Assembly (NCBI RefSeq): GCF_900108335.1
Contig: NZ_FNVT01000015.1
Location: 224,977 to 288,976, forward strand
Length of the DNA: 64,000 bases
From: Nonomuraea solani
GTDB lineage: Bacteria > Actinomycetota > Actinomycetes > Streptosporangiales > Streptosporangiaceae
Reading direction: 5' to 3'
Shown: one piece after another, positions 26,480 to 35,300 of the stretch
How the letters are laid out: every line of letters begins with the position of its first letter
Position numbering within the stretch: the first letter of the stretch is position 1
Position numbers and translations under genes: made by a program
The notes under the pieces: generated by a model
What the model saw: only the letters and a program-made list of their open reading frames with translations
The model's database searches: none
Told to the model about the DNA's origin: nothing

Positions 26480-27406
26480 CTAAACGTCGCCGAGGAGCCG
26501 GTCGGCGGGGGCCTCGACGGTGGCCTGGATGTCGTGGCCGTGGATCGATTCGTAGCTGTCGGCGGTGACCTGGACGGTGACGCCGCCCACGTCGTGGCCG
26601 TCGGCGAGCAGGCGCCGGGCGAGCCCCGCCGCCGTGTCGCGCGTGACGTCCTCCACGAACTGGGGGCGCAAATGGGTCCGGCGCACGATCTCGTACTCGT
26701 CGGGCCGCTTGAGCAGCTCCTGGGTGAGCACGGTGTGGGCGGCCACGGTCTCGTACAGCAGCCGAAGACCGGGCAGGGCCGCCCGGGTGGCGGTGCGGAC
26801 GGACAGGGTGACGCGGCCCTTCTGGCTGTGGGTGGCGATCGGTACGCGGCCCAGCAGGCGCAGCCCCTCGTCGGCGGTCAGGCCCAGCTCGTCCACGAGT
26901 TCGGTGAGCGCGTATCCCTGCATGCATGGGCAAGCGGTCATATTGGTGGCCGAAACGGACTGGCTGATCGAGGGCCGCGGCCCGGCCACGGCGGTCGCGG
27001 TGATCTCCACGGCGTCCGGCGAGGCCAGCGTGGTCACCGGGGTTGAGGTCCGCATGGGGGCGAGGGCGCGCAGGTGGACGCGGGCCCGCTCCTGCTCCTG
27101 AGTCCGGCGGATCCGCTCCGCGATCGCGAGCGCGATGTCCGCGAGCGGCCCTGGAGCGTCGTGCTGGAACGCCTGCTCGATGCGGGACATGTGGATGCCT
27201 CGCTGGTGCGCGGCGAGGGATACCTCCGCCTCCACCTCGCACATCAGCTGCGCCGTGCCGCCGAGAAGGTCCTCGTTCACCTGGAGCGGGATGTGCTGAC
27301 GGTGGACGCGTACGGCGGGCAGGGCGATGCGCACGCTCGGCCGCTGCCCGGGAACGTCGTAGAAGGAGTCCGTATAGACCTGCGGAGATGCTGCCACGTT
27401 GCGCAC
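26480..27406 (-). CDS. folE2: GTP cyclohydrolase IB (FolE2)
   Basis: The GTG at 27406 was chosen for its AAAGGA site; the longer frame to 27526 lacks one. The 308-residue protein has the COG1469 motifs RGIHMSR (about 70-76) and MTACPC, with the metal-site cysteines C159/C161, then THSQKGR. FolE2 converts GTP to 7,8-dihydroneopterin triphosphate for folate or deazapurine synthesis and does not need zinc. In many bacteria it is under Zur control, but I see no clear Zur box upstream. No other folate genes adjoin. Confidence 0.92.
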   Translation of the reverse strand: MRNVAASPQVYTDSFYDVPGQRPSVRIALPAVRVHRQHIPLQVNEDLLGGTAQLMCEVEAEVSLAAHQRGIHMSRIEQAFQHDAPGPLADIALAIAERIRRTQEQERARVHLRALAPMRTSTPVTTLASPDAVEITATAVAGPRPSISQSVSATNMTACPCMQGYALTELVDELGLTADEGLRLLGRVPIATHSQKGRVTLSVRTATRAALPGLRLLYETVAAHTVLTQELLKRPDEYEIVRRTHLRPQFVEDVTRDTAAGLARRLLADGHDVGGVTVQVTADSYESIHGHDIQATVEAPADRLLGDV

Positions 27407-27532
27407 GAGATTCCTTTCGGAGAGGTCGAGGGGTTTCGTGCCCGGACTGCAGTTCGAGTTCGAGCCTAATGAGCCGGATCCGGCGGTGAGCGCGGGGTTG
27501 CCGGGAGATCCGGCTGATGTGACCATCGGGGA

Positions 27533-28939
27533 ATGCCTCGTTCAAGATCCGTTCTGCCGGTGCTCGCCGTCACCGTTTCCGCGCTGTTCGCCGGCGGAGA
27601 CGCCCAGGCGGCGGCGGACTCTCCGTTACCCTCGGCGATCTTCCGCGCCACCCACAACAGCTACTCGGGCGGCGACAGGGGTCCGATCGCCGAACAGCTC
27701 GACCGCGGCGTCCGCTTCATCGAGTTCGACATCCACGACAACGACTACGGCACCTCCCGCGACTACTCCGTCGGCCACGACTCCCCCGGCAACCAGGTCG
27801 ACCACGCGGGCAACCCGGCCTCGAACCGGTTACGCGAGTGGCTCGACGTGGTGGACACCTGGTCCGAGCAGCACCCCGCCGCCGCGCCGATCGTGGTCGC
27901 GCTCGACGTCAAGGACGACCTGACGGACAACCCCTCGTACGCCGCCGGCAACCTGGGCGCGCTCAACCAGGAGCTCACCTCCGTCTTCGGCGCGCGGCTG
28001 TACCAGGCCCAGGACTACCCGGCGAGCCCGCCTTCCGTGGATGCGCTGCGCGGCCGGGTGCTGCCGGTGATCTCCGGCAACGGCACGACACGCACCGAGT
28101 ACAAACGGGATGTCGGTTACAACCCGGCCATCGCGATCAACGGCCGCGGCCAGGTCGTGGAGGTGCACGACTCGGGCGGGGGCGCGCTCTGGTACTGGAG
28201 CGGCACGTACGGCGCCGACGGCCGCGTGACCTGGCTCCGCCACGGCAAATACGACACCGGCGTCACCCCCGCCGTCACGCTGAACGACAACGGCGACCTG
28301 GTCGAGGTCCACCAGTCCCAGAACGCGACCACGCTCTGGTATCGGACCGGCCGCCTCGACGCCGCCGGCGAGATCACCTGGTCGGCCAGCCGCCAGTACG
28401 ACAACGGCGTCCAGCCGACGGTCAGGTTCACCGACCCGGCGGGCACCACACTCCGCGAGATCCACCGCAGCCAGAGCAGCGACCAGAACTGGCACTGGAA
28501 CGGCGTGCTGAACGCCGGCGCGGTCACGTGGAGCGGCAACGCCAAGACCTCCGACGCCCGCTACGACAAGACCACCTCGGTCAGCGGCACGTCCCGCGTG
28601 CGCGTGTGGACCGGCGCCGACGGCCCGACCCCGGCCCAGACGCTGCGGGTGGACACCGACCGGCGTACCGGCGACCGCATCCGCTTCCCGCAGACCGCCT
28701 TCGTCGAGTTCCAGAGCGGCAACAGCGCGGAGCTCCAGCAGGGCGCGCTGTTCTACGCGGCGACCGCCGGCGAGTCCGCGTTCATCACCGCGGCCCGGAG
28801 GGCCGGGCGGCTCGTGCGCGGCTGGGGCTTCAACTCGGCGGGCCAGGCCACTGATCCGCTGGCCAACTATCCGGCCACCGACCATCCGTACGCCTCCTGG
28901 TACGAGACCCTCCTCACCCGGTCCGGCGCCGTCCAGTGA
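27533..28939 (+). CDS. Secreted PI-PLC-like phosphodiesterase with internal repeats
   Basis: After a signal peptide (1-27) the PLC X-type TIM barrel begins with FRATHNSYSG (H41), FIEFDIHDND and VGHDS (H82), the catalytic and metal positions of bacterial PI-PLCs. Between about 185 and 340 three units of roughly 50 residues (Y-x-x-GV-x-PAV, L-x-D-x-GDLVEVHQS, LWY-x-TG) interrupt the barrel. The remaining strands, ending with the AARRAGRLVRGWGF segment, follow. The repeats look like a lectin- or propeller-type insert. The length of 468 residues exceeds the usual 300 because of this insert. Confidence 0.82.
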   Translation: MPRSRSVLPVLAVTVSALFAGGDAQAAADSPLPSAIFRATHNSYSGGDRGPIAEQLDRGVRFIEFDIHDNDYGTSRDYSVGHDSPGNQVDHAGNPASNRLREWLDVVDTWSEQHPAAAPIVVALDVKDDLTDNPSYAAGNLGALNQELTSVFGARLYQAQDYPASPPSVDALRGRVLPVISGNGTTRTEYKRDVGYNPAIAINGRGQVVEVHDSGGGALWYWSGTYGADGRVTWLRHGKYDTGVTPAVTLNDNGDLVEVHQSQNATTLWYRTGRLDAAGEITWSASRQYDNGVQPTVRFTDPAGTTLREIHRSQSSDQNWHWNGVLNAGAVTWSGNAKTSDARYDKTTSVSGTSRVRVWTGADGPTPAQTLRVDTDRRTGDRIRFPQTAFVEFQSGNSAELQQGALFYAATAGESAFITAARRAGRLVRGWGFNSAGQATDPLANYPATDHPYASWYETLLTRSGAVQ

Positions 28940-28948
28940 GCGCTACGC

Positions 28949-28964
28949 TATGACGAGCGTCATA
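28949..28964. promoter_or_regulatory. Palindromic operator upstream of TetR gene
   Basis: TATGACG-AG-CGTCATA is a perfect 7+7 palindrome, 20 bp before the TetR start and just after the PI-PLC stop. It is the expected place for autoregulation. Confidence 0.65.
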
Positions 28965-28983
28965 AGCACCTGAGGAGAGCCGG

Positions 28984-29559
28984 ATGCCGAGCTCGCGCGA
29001 GCGGATCATCATGGGGGCGGCCGACCTGATCCGGCGGCGCGGGCTGGCGGGCAGCACGGTGCGGGATCTGGCGGCGCACTCCGGGGCGCCGTTCGGATCG
29101 ACCTACCACTACTTCCCCGAGGGGAAGCAGCAACTGGCCGCCGAGGCGGTCCGGTTCGCCGGTGACCTGGTGTCGCGGGTCCTGGAACGGGAGCTGCGGG
29201 CCGGTCCGGCGGCCGGGCTGCGGGCGTTCCTGGGCCTGTGGCGGCAGACGGTCCTCGACAGCGACTTCAACGCGGGCTGCCCGGTGCTGGCCGTCGCGGT
29301 CGAGGAGCCGCCGGGTGAGGGCGGCTCCCCCGCGATCACCGCCGCGGCCGAGGTCTTCACCGCCTGGGAGGGCCTCCTGTCGGCCGCGCTGCGCGAAGAC
29401 GGGGCCGGCGGCGAGGACGCGGCCCGGCTGGCGACGCTGATCGTCGCGGCGGTGGAGGGGACCGTCGCGATGTGCCGCGCCAAACGCGACATCCGCCCGC
29501 TGGACGACGTGGCCGCCCAACTGGAACTCCTGGTGAGCACCCGCGCGGGGCGCCTCTAG
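28984..29559 (+). CDS. TetR/AcrR-family regulator (LmrA/YxaF-type C-terminus)
   Basis: The 191-residue protein has a helix-turn-helix (ADLIRRRGLAGSTVRDLAAHSGAPFGSTYHYFPEGKQQL, about 13-47) and the YxaF-like effector domain (GCPVLAVAVEEPP). Its 3' end is convergent with the ABC permease gene and overlaps its stop by 4 bp. The nearby exporter is a natural candidate target, although the recognisable palindrome sits at its own promoter. Confidence 0.9.
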   Translation: MPSSRERIIMGAADLIRRRGLAGSTVRDLAAHSGAPFGSTYHYFPEGKQQLAAEAVRFAGDLVSRVLERELRAGPAAGLRAFLGLWRQTVLDSDFNAGCPVLAVAVEEPPGEGGSPAITAAAEVFTAWEGLLSAALREDGAGGEDAARLATLIVAAVEGTVAMCRAKRDIRPLDDVAAQLELLVSTRAGRL

Positions 29560-30869
29560 ACGGCCAGTAGCGGCCCCAAACGCGCCTTCCGGGTCGCGGC
29601 CAGGCCCCCGGCCAGGCCGCTGACGACGCAGACCAGCACCAGGCCCGCGTACTGCGGCAGCGAGTAGGCGAACCACGGCTCACCCGTCATGGCCCGGCCC
29701 AGCGCGGCCAGCGAGACGGCGGCGATCCCCGTGCCGAGCAGCGCGCCGGCGCACGTGACGATCAGCGACTCCCAGCAGACCGCCCTGGCGAGCTGCCCCG
29801 GCGTCGTCCCCACCGAGCGCAGCAGCCGGATCTCCGCCGCCCGCTCCGCCATGGACAGGGCCGTCGCGTTCACCACCGCGATCACGGTGTACGCCACCGC
29901 CGCCCCCACCAGCAAGGGCGCCGCCCAAACCGCGGCCCCGGTGCGCGTCACGCCCGCCGCCGCGTCCGAGGTGGTGACCGCGAACAGGAAGGTGCACGCC
30001 AGCGCCACGGTCAGCATCACCGGAGACGCGGCCGACATCGCCCGGCGCGGCTGCGCGATCAGCGCGGACCGGGCGATCATGCCCGCCCCCGGGTCGAGCC
30101 AGGCCACCGGAGCACCGAGCAGCGCGCCGATCCCCCGCAGCACGACAGGGCCCAGCGCCGACCCGGCCACGCACAGCGCCATCGTGGCCCCCAGCCCGGC
30201 CGGGACCTGGGCCGTCGCCTTCATCTGCGGCAGCAGCCACAGCAGCGCGAATCCACCGGCCAGCGCCACCACGCCGGCGACCGCCCGGGGCCACGGCACG
30301 AGCCGGCCCTGCACGGCGCTGTCCCGCAGCACCTCCAGCGGCCCCATCCGGACCGCCTTGCGCGCCGCGGACCGCGCGGCCAGCAGCGTCACCGCCACTC
30401 CGGCGACCGACGCCACCACGAACGGCACCGGCGTGAGCTCCACCGGGACGCCGCCGGGCGCGAGCCCGGCCACGCGCGTGAACGCCGCCATCGTCAGGGC
30501 GTACGGCATGGCCAGCAGGCAGCCCGCCGCGGTCGCCAGCACGGCCACCACCAGCGCCTCGGCCCTGACCAGGCCGCGCACCTGCCGTGGCGTCATGCCG
30601 ACCGACCGCAGCAGGCCCCAGGTCCTGCGCTGCCGCAGCACGTGCATGCTCAGCATGCCCGCGACCACGAAGATCGACACGAACCCCGACACCACGGCGG
30701 ACATGATCAGCAGCCCCATGATCCCGTTCAGCTCGTCGTCCGAGGCCGCGCCGGCGACCAGCAGCCCGCTGCCGCCGATCAGCATCACGGCCAGGACCAC
30801 CGCCACGAACGAGGCGGCCAGCCCGGTCCGGTTGGCGCGCACGTTGTTCCAGGCGAGCACGAAGGTCAC
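29556..30869 (-). CDS. FtsX-like ABC exporter permease
   Basis: The GTG at 30869 overlaps the ATPase stop as GTGA. The 437-residue protein has two FtsX-like halves, each with a long loop after the first helix and a three-helix group (RTWGLLRSVGMTPRQVRGLVRAEAL, and the second copy AEIRLLRSVGTTPGQLARAV). This is the MacB/LolC type of exporter, which moves lipids, peptides or drugs outward from the membrane. Substrate unknown. Confidence 0.9.
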   Translation of the reverse strand: MTFVLAWNNVRANRTGLAASFVAVVLAVMLIGGSGLLVAGAASDDELNGIMGLLIMSAVVSGFVSIFVVAGMLSMHVLRQRRTWGLLRSVGMTPRQVRGLVRAEALVVAVLATAAGCLLAMPYALTMAAFTRVAGLAPGGVPVELTPVPFVVASVAGVAVTLLAARSAARKAVRMGPLEVLRDSAVQGRLVPWPRAVAGVVALAGGFALLWLLPQMKATAQVPAGLGATMALCVAGSALGPVVLRGIGALLGAPVAWLDPGAGMIARSALIAQPRRAMSAASPVMLTVALACTFLFAVTTSDAAAGVTRTGAAVWAAPLLVGAAVAYTVIAVVNATALSMAERAAEIRLLRSVGTTPGQLARAVCWESLIVTCAGALLGTGIAAVSLAALGRAMTGEPWFAYSLPQYAGLVLVCVVSGLAGGLAATRKARLGPLLAV

Positions 30870-31585
30870 AGCCGGCCGCCGATCTGGGCGGCCGACGGCC
30901 GGTCGAGCACCTCCGTGACGCGCCCGTCGGTCAGGAACAGCACGGCGTCGGCCCGGGCCGCCGCCTCGGGGTCGTGCGTGACCATCACCACCGTCTGGCC
31001 GAACGCGTCGACCGCCTCGCGCAGCAGCGCCAGCACCTCGTGCCCGGTGCTCCGGTCGAGCGCGCCCGTGGGCTCGTCGGCGAAAAGCACGTCCGGCCTG
31101 CCGAGCAGCGCGCGGGCGATGGCCACCCGCTGCTGCTGGCCGCCGGAGAGCTGCGCCGGGCGATGGCTCTCCCGTCCCGCGAGGCCGACGCGGCGCAGGA
31201 GCTCGCGTACGTGCGCCGGGTCCGGCCGCCGCCTGGCCAGCCTGCTCGGCAGGATCACGTTCTGCCACGCGGTCAGCGACGGCACCAGGTTGAACGCCTG
31301 GAAGATCACCCCGATCCGGTCGCGGCGGAGCACGGCCAGCTCCTTCTCCGGCAGCCGGGTGATGTCCCGCCCGGCGATGCGGACGGCGCCCGACTGCGGC
31401 CGGTCCAGCCCCGACGCGCACTGCAGCAGCGTGCTCTTCCCCGACCCCGAGGGGCCCATGACGGCCGTGAAACTGCCACGCGGGAACCCGACGCTGACCT
31501 GGCGGAGCGCCGCCACCTCGGTGGCACCCTTGCCATATGTCCTGGTCACTCCGTCCAAGAGGACCGCACTTTCTTCCATGATCAC
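30866..31585 (-). CDS. ABC exporter ATPase (MacB/LolD type)
   Basis: The 239-residue ATPase has Walker A GPSGSGKST, Q-loop FQAFNLVPSLTAWQNV, signature LSGGQQQR, Walker B VLFADEPTGALD and the switch His in VTHDP. The start is GTG 31585 or ATG 31579 two codons on. It forms a two-gene operon with the FtsX-like permease. Confidence 0.93.
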   Translation of the reverse strand: MIMEESAVLLDGVTRTYGKGATEVAALRQVSVGFPRGSFTAVMGPSGSGKSTLLQCASGLDRPQSGAVRIAGRDITRLPEKELAVLRRDRIGVIFQAFNLVPSLTAWQNVILPSRLARRRPDPAHVRELLRRVGLAGRESHRPAQLSGGQQQRVAIARALLGRPDVLFADEPTGALDRSTGHEVLALLREAVDAFGQTVVMVTHDPEAAARADAVLFLTDGRVTEVLDRPSAAQIGGRL

Positions 31586-31646
31586 GAGTCTGCCGAAGCG
31601 CGCCCGCCACCAGCCATCCGGCAGAACCCTGATCGGCCCCCGAGCT

Positions 31647-34600
31647 TCAGCAGCTCTTCTCGTACGGCCGGTCAGGCAGATACCGGACCCATTCCGCCTC
31701 GGTGAGCGCCCGCCCGGCCCGCGCGCACACGGCCTTCAGCAGCGGCTCGACGGCCACGGGCAGGCGGCTCGCCCGGCCGGCGCGGCCCACGGTCAGCACC
31801 TCGCGGGAGCCGGGGGTGAACGCGATCGAGTACGCGCTGTCGGGCAGCTCGACCACGGGCCCCACCTGCCTGCCCTGCCGCACGTCCCAGACGACCATCG
31901 ACCGGTCGTCCAAGGCGAGGGCGAACAGCCGGCCGTCATGGGAGAACGCGGCCGTCGAGCTCTCATATCCGGCCCTGGCCCAGGTGCCGACCTGCCGGCC
32001 CGTGGCCGTGTCCCAGATCCCGACCTTGCCGGAGAACCCGGCCGCCACCAGCTTGAGGTCGCCGCTGAACCAGATCTCCCGGGCGACGCCCGGCAGCGAC
32101 AGCGGCGGCCCGAGCGGCTTGCCCGCCACCACGTCGATCAGGCGCAGGGTGTCGCCGTCCAGGCCCACGAGGCGGCCGTCGGCCGCGACGGCCCAGTCGA
32201 GCAGGCGCGGCGGCCGGGGCACCTGTTTGAGCAGCCGGCCTCCCGGCACCTCCCGGAGCACGAAGTCGTCGCCGGCGAGCCAGACGCCCTGGGGAACGGG
32301 CAGGACCTTCGGCGAGTCCGGCACCAGCCCGGTGATCTCCGGGAGCGGCACGCGGGCCAGCTCCTTCCCGGCGGCGAGGTCCCAGACGGTGACCTGCTCG
32401 CCGGCCTCGATGGCCAGGCGGCCGCCGTCCCGGCTGAAGGCGGTCTTGATCTCGAAGGCGCTGGGCTCGGCCAGCTCGACGGGCCGGCCGTTGACCATGA
32501 CGGCCGCGGAGTCCTCGGCGTGCGTGGCGAGCACCCTCCCGTCGGGGCTGAACCCGATGTCGTCCATGGTCTCGGAGCGGACGTAGCCCGTTTCGAGGGT
32601 GACGACCGTGTCGTCGGCCAGGTAGCGCAGCCCTTCCGGTCCGAGCGCGGCGGCCGTCGCCGGCTCCTCGGCCGGGTGCCGCAGCAGGACCGGGTCGTCG
32701 GTCAGCCGGTAGACCGTGATCTGGTCGCCGTATCCGATCAGTGTCCGGCTGTCCCGGCCGAACACCGGGGTCGTTCCGGTGTCCCATTCCTGGAGGGTGT
32801 GCACCTTCTTGCGGGTACGCGTGTCGTACACGACGAGCTCGTCCTCCATGGCCAGGGCGGGCAGCGCCCCGTCGGGGCTGAAGGCCGGGATGCTCGCGCA
32901 ACCGCCGCACGCGCCCTCGAACCCGGGCAGCGTCTCGCCCGACGGCAGCGCCCACACCTCCGCACCGACGGCGTAGCCGCCCTTCGGGTGCACGGCCACA
33001 TCCGTCAGCGCGGCGAGGGACGTCGTCTTCCCGCTCTCCGGGTCGTAGATCATCTTGCCCTGCCCGAAGTCGGCGACGAGGTGCCGGCCACTGAAGGAGA
33101 TGGTGAGGTCGAAATTCTCGTCGGCGGGCACCCGGTAGCCGGTCCGCCTGCCGGTGGCCATCTCCCAGAGCCCGACGCCGGTGTGGTCGGCGACGGCCAG
33201 CAGCCGGCCGTCCGGGCTGATCGCGGCCTGGCGCAGCCGTTTGCCGGTCAGGCCGAGGCCGGTGAACCCGCCTGTGCGCCGGCCGGTCCCGACGTCCCAC
33301 ACCTTCACCTCGTCGGGGCCGACGCTGATGAGCGAGCGGCCGTCGGCGCTGAGCGTGCGGGCGGTGGCGGGGCCGGTGTCGGGGTCGCGGAAGGATCGGG
33401 TCGCATGGTGTGCGGCCGAGGCGAGCAGCGCCGACCTCGCCTCGTCGGTGGGCGCCAGCCGTCCGGCCGCCGCGCTCAGCAGCATGCCGAGCACGGGGTC
33501 CTTCCCGCGCACCTCGCCGGCCACGCCGGCCAGCCTGGCGGACTCGGCGACGTCGCGCTGGCCGGCGAGCATGGCGCTCTGCCGTACCAGCATGAGACCG
33601 GCCACCAGGGCCAGGCTCAGCAGGACGGCGAGCGTGATGGACACCAGCCGGCTCCGGCGGGAACGGCGTCTGGTGAGCGCGGCGCCGGCGGCCAGGAAGT
33701 CGCGCTCGTCGGGGGTGAGCGTGATGTTGCGGCGCTCGGCCGCGGCCCAGCGCAGCGCGTCGTCCAGCGAACTGCCCTGGAACAGGTCGGCCTCGCGCCG
33801 TCCCTGCTCCTGCCAGCGCTCGGCCGCGGTCCAGATCCGGCGGTGCACGGCCAGCCCGTCGCGGTTGGCGGCGACCCAGGCGCGCAGCCAGGGCCAGGCG
33901 GGCAGGAGGGCCGGACGGGTCAGCCGTACCGGATCTCCGTCGGAGACCACGTACGCGAACGCCTTCAGCACCCGGTCGGCGCCCTCGGGAAACTCGGCCC
34001 TGCGCGCCTGCCGCAGCGTCAGTTGCCCGGCCTCGGTCACGGTGACCAGCCGCAGGAAGACCTCCGGGACCAGCTCTCTTTCCGCCGGTGAGAGCGCGGC
34101 GAAGGCGTCCTCCGCGAGGACTTCGAGCACGGGATCGCGTACGGCCTCCGTCAGGCGCGCGCCCTCGCCGGCGCCTCGTTCCAGCAGGTGGGCCGTCTGG
34201 AGGCCGAGGTCGCCGCTGATCAGCGCGAGCAGCAGGTCACGCGCGGGCGGCCGCCGGTCGGGATCCTTGGCCAGCGCGGCGCCCACCAGCGTGCGCAGCG
34301 GGGCGGGCAGCACGGCCAGGTCCGGGTCGTGCGACAGGACGCGGTGCATGACCGCGCCCAGCGCCTCCGCGGTGAACGGGTCCTTGCCGGTGGCGGCGAA
34401 CAGCACGACCGCGCCCCAGGCGAACACGTCGGCCGCGGTGCCGGCCCGCTGCCCCGAGTAGACCTCCGGGGCCATGTAGCTCGGCGTGCCGGCCACGATG
34501 CCGGTGGAGGTGAGCGACATGTCGAGGGTGCGGGCCACGCCGAAGTCGATCACCCGCGGCCCGTCGGGCCCGAGCAGCACGTTGTCCGGTTTCAGGTCCC

Positions 34601-35000
34601 GGTGCACCACGCCTGCGTCGTGGATGGCGGTCAGCGCGGTCGCGATGGCGGTGGCCAGCCGGTGCAGGTCGTCACCGCCGAACACCCGGTCGGCCGCGCG
34701 CAGGCTCGGGCCTTCGACGTATTCGCTGACGATGTACGGCCGCTCCGCCTCCAGGTCCGCGCCGAGCACCCTGGCCGTGCAGAACGAGGCCACCCGCTGC
34801 GCCGACACGACCTCCTTGGTCAGCCGGTCGCGCACCTCCGGCCGGTTCGCCGGGTCGGGGTGCCACGCCTTGATCGCCACTCTGGTGCCCGAGGAGTCGT
34901 AGGCCTCGTACACCACTCCCTGGCCGCCCACCCCGAGGCGGCTCGCCAGCCAGTAATCCCCGAGCTGGCGCGGATCGGCGTCGGTCAACGCGGTCTTCAT
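31647..35000 (-). CDS. Membrane Ser/Thr protein kinase with C-terminal WD40 repeats
   Basis: The 1117-residue protein starts with a Hanks-type kinase domain: GVGGQG loop (23-28), K44, HRDLKPDN (133-140, catalytic D135), DFG (152-154) and APE (177-179). A helical region (about 280-440) resembles the spacer of nSTAND/WD40 proteins. One membrane helix lies at about 452-472. The rest is a WD40-like propeller with repeated FSPDGRxLA, VWDVxTG and AAFSHDGRLFALA units. The C-terminal repeats presumably sense or bind partners outside the membrane. No strong ribosome site marks the start. Confidence 0.88.
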   Translation of the reverse strand: MKTALTDADPRQLGDYWLASRLGVGGQGVVYEAYDSSGTRVAIKAWHPDPANRPEVRDRLTKEVVSAQRVASFCTARVLGADLEAERPYIVSEYVEGPSLRAADRVFGGDDLHRLATAIATALTAIHDAGVVHRDLKPDNVLLGPDGPRVIDFGVARTLDMSLTSTGIVAGTPSYMAPEVYSGQRAGTAADVFAWGAVVLFAATGKDPFTAEALGAVMHRVLSHDPDLAVLPAPLRTLVGAALAKDPDRRPPARDLLLALISGDLGLQTAHLLERGAGEGARLTEAVRDPVLEVLAEDAFAALSPAERELVPEVFLRLVTVTEAGQLTLRQARRAEFPEGADRVLKAFAYVVSDGDPVRLTRPALLPAWPWLRAWVAANRDGLAVHRRIWTAAERWQEQGRREADLFQGSSLDDALRWAAAERRNITLTPDERDFLAAGAALTRRRSRRSRLVSITLAVLLSLALVAGLMLVRQSAMLAGQRDVAESARLAGVAGEVRGKDPVLGMLLSAAAGRLAPTDEARSALLASAAHHATRSFRDPDTGPATARTLSADGRSLISVGPDEVKVWDVGTGRRTGGFTGLGLTGKRLRQAAISPDGRLLAVADHTGVGLWEMATGRRTGYRVPADENFDLTISFSGRHLVADFGQGKMIYDPESGKTTSLAALTDVAVHPKGGYAVGAEVWALPSGETLPGFEGACGGCASIPAFSPDGALPALAMEDELVVYDTRTRKKVHTLQEWDTGTTPVFGRDSRTLIGYGDQITVYRLTDDPVLLRHPAEEPATAAALGPEGLRYLADDTVVTLETGYVRSETMDDIGFSPDGRVLATHAEDSAAVMVNGRPVELAEPSAFEIKTAFSRDGGRLAIEAGEQVTVWDLAAGKELARVPLPEITGLVPDSPKVLPVPQGVWLAGDDFVLREVPGGRLLKQVPRPPRLLDWAVAADGRLVGLDGDTLRLIDVVAGKPLGPPLSLPGVAREIWFSGDLKLVAAGFSGKVGIWDTATGRQVGTWARAGYESSTAAFSHDGRLFALALDDRSMVVWDVRQGRQVGPVVELPDSAYSIAFTPGSREVLTVGRAGRASRLPVAVEPLLKAVCARAGRALTEAEWVRYLPDRPYEKSC

Positions 35001-35300
35001 GCTGATGTTGACGCGCCGACCGGAGAAATTGTTGTGACCCGCGGGTGTCAGGTCAGGCCGGTGAAGACGCGTTCGAGGCTGTCCGGCGGCGAGAAGCAGC
35101 GCGTCAACCCGGCTCGTGTTCGAAAGGCGGGGCCAGTAAGGGGCGCACGGGACCGGAGAGGGGCCCAGCCGGGCGATGGCCAACGGGGATGCGGCCACAG
35201 GCGCTCGATCATCCGGGCCTCCAGGGTCGTGGAGACCTATCCCATAGTCCGATTCGAGCACGAAGCGGGGTGAGCGTGTGGTCCCAACGATGGCCGCCCG

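Noticed and set aside
29556..31610. Single long frame joining the ABC ATPase and permease
   Set aside because: The upstream part is a different frame of the ATPase; the permease starts at GTG 30869 in a GTGA overlap.
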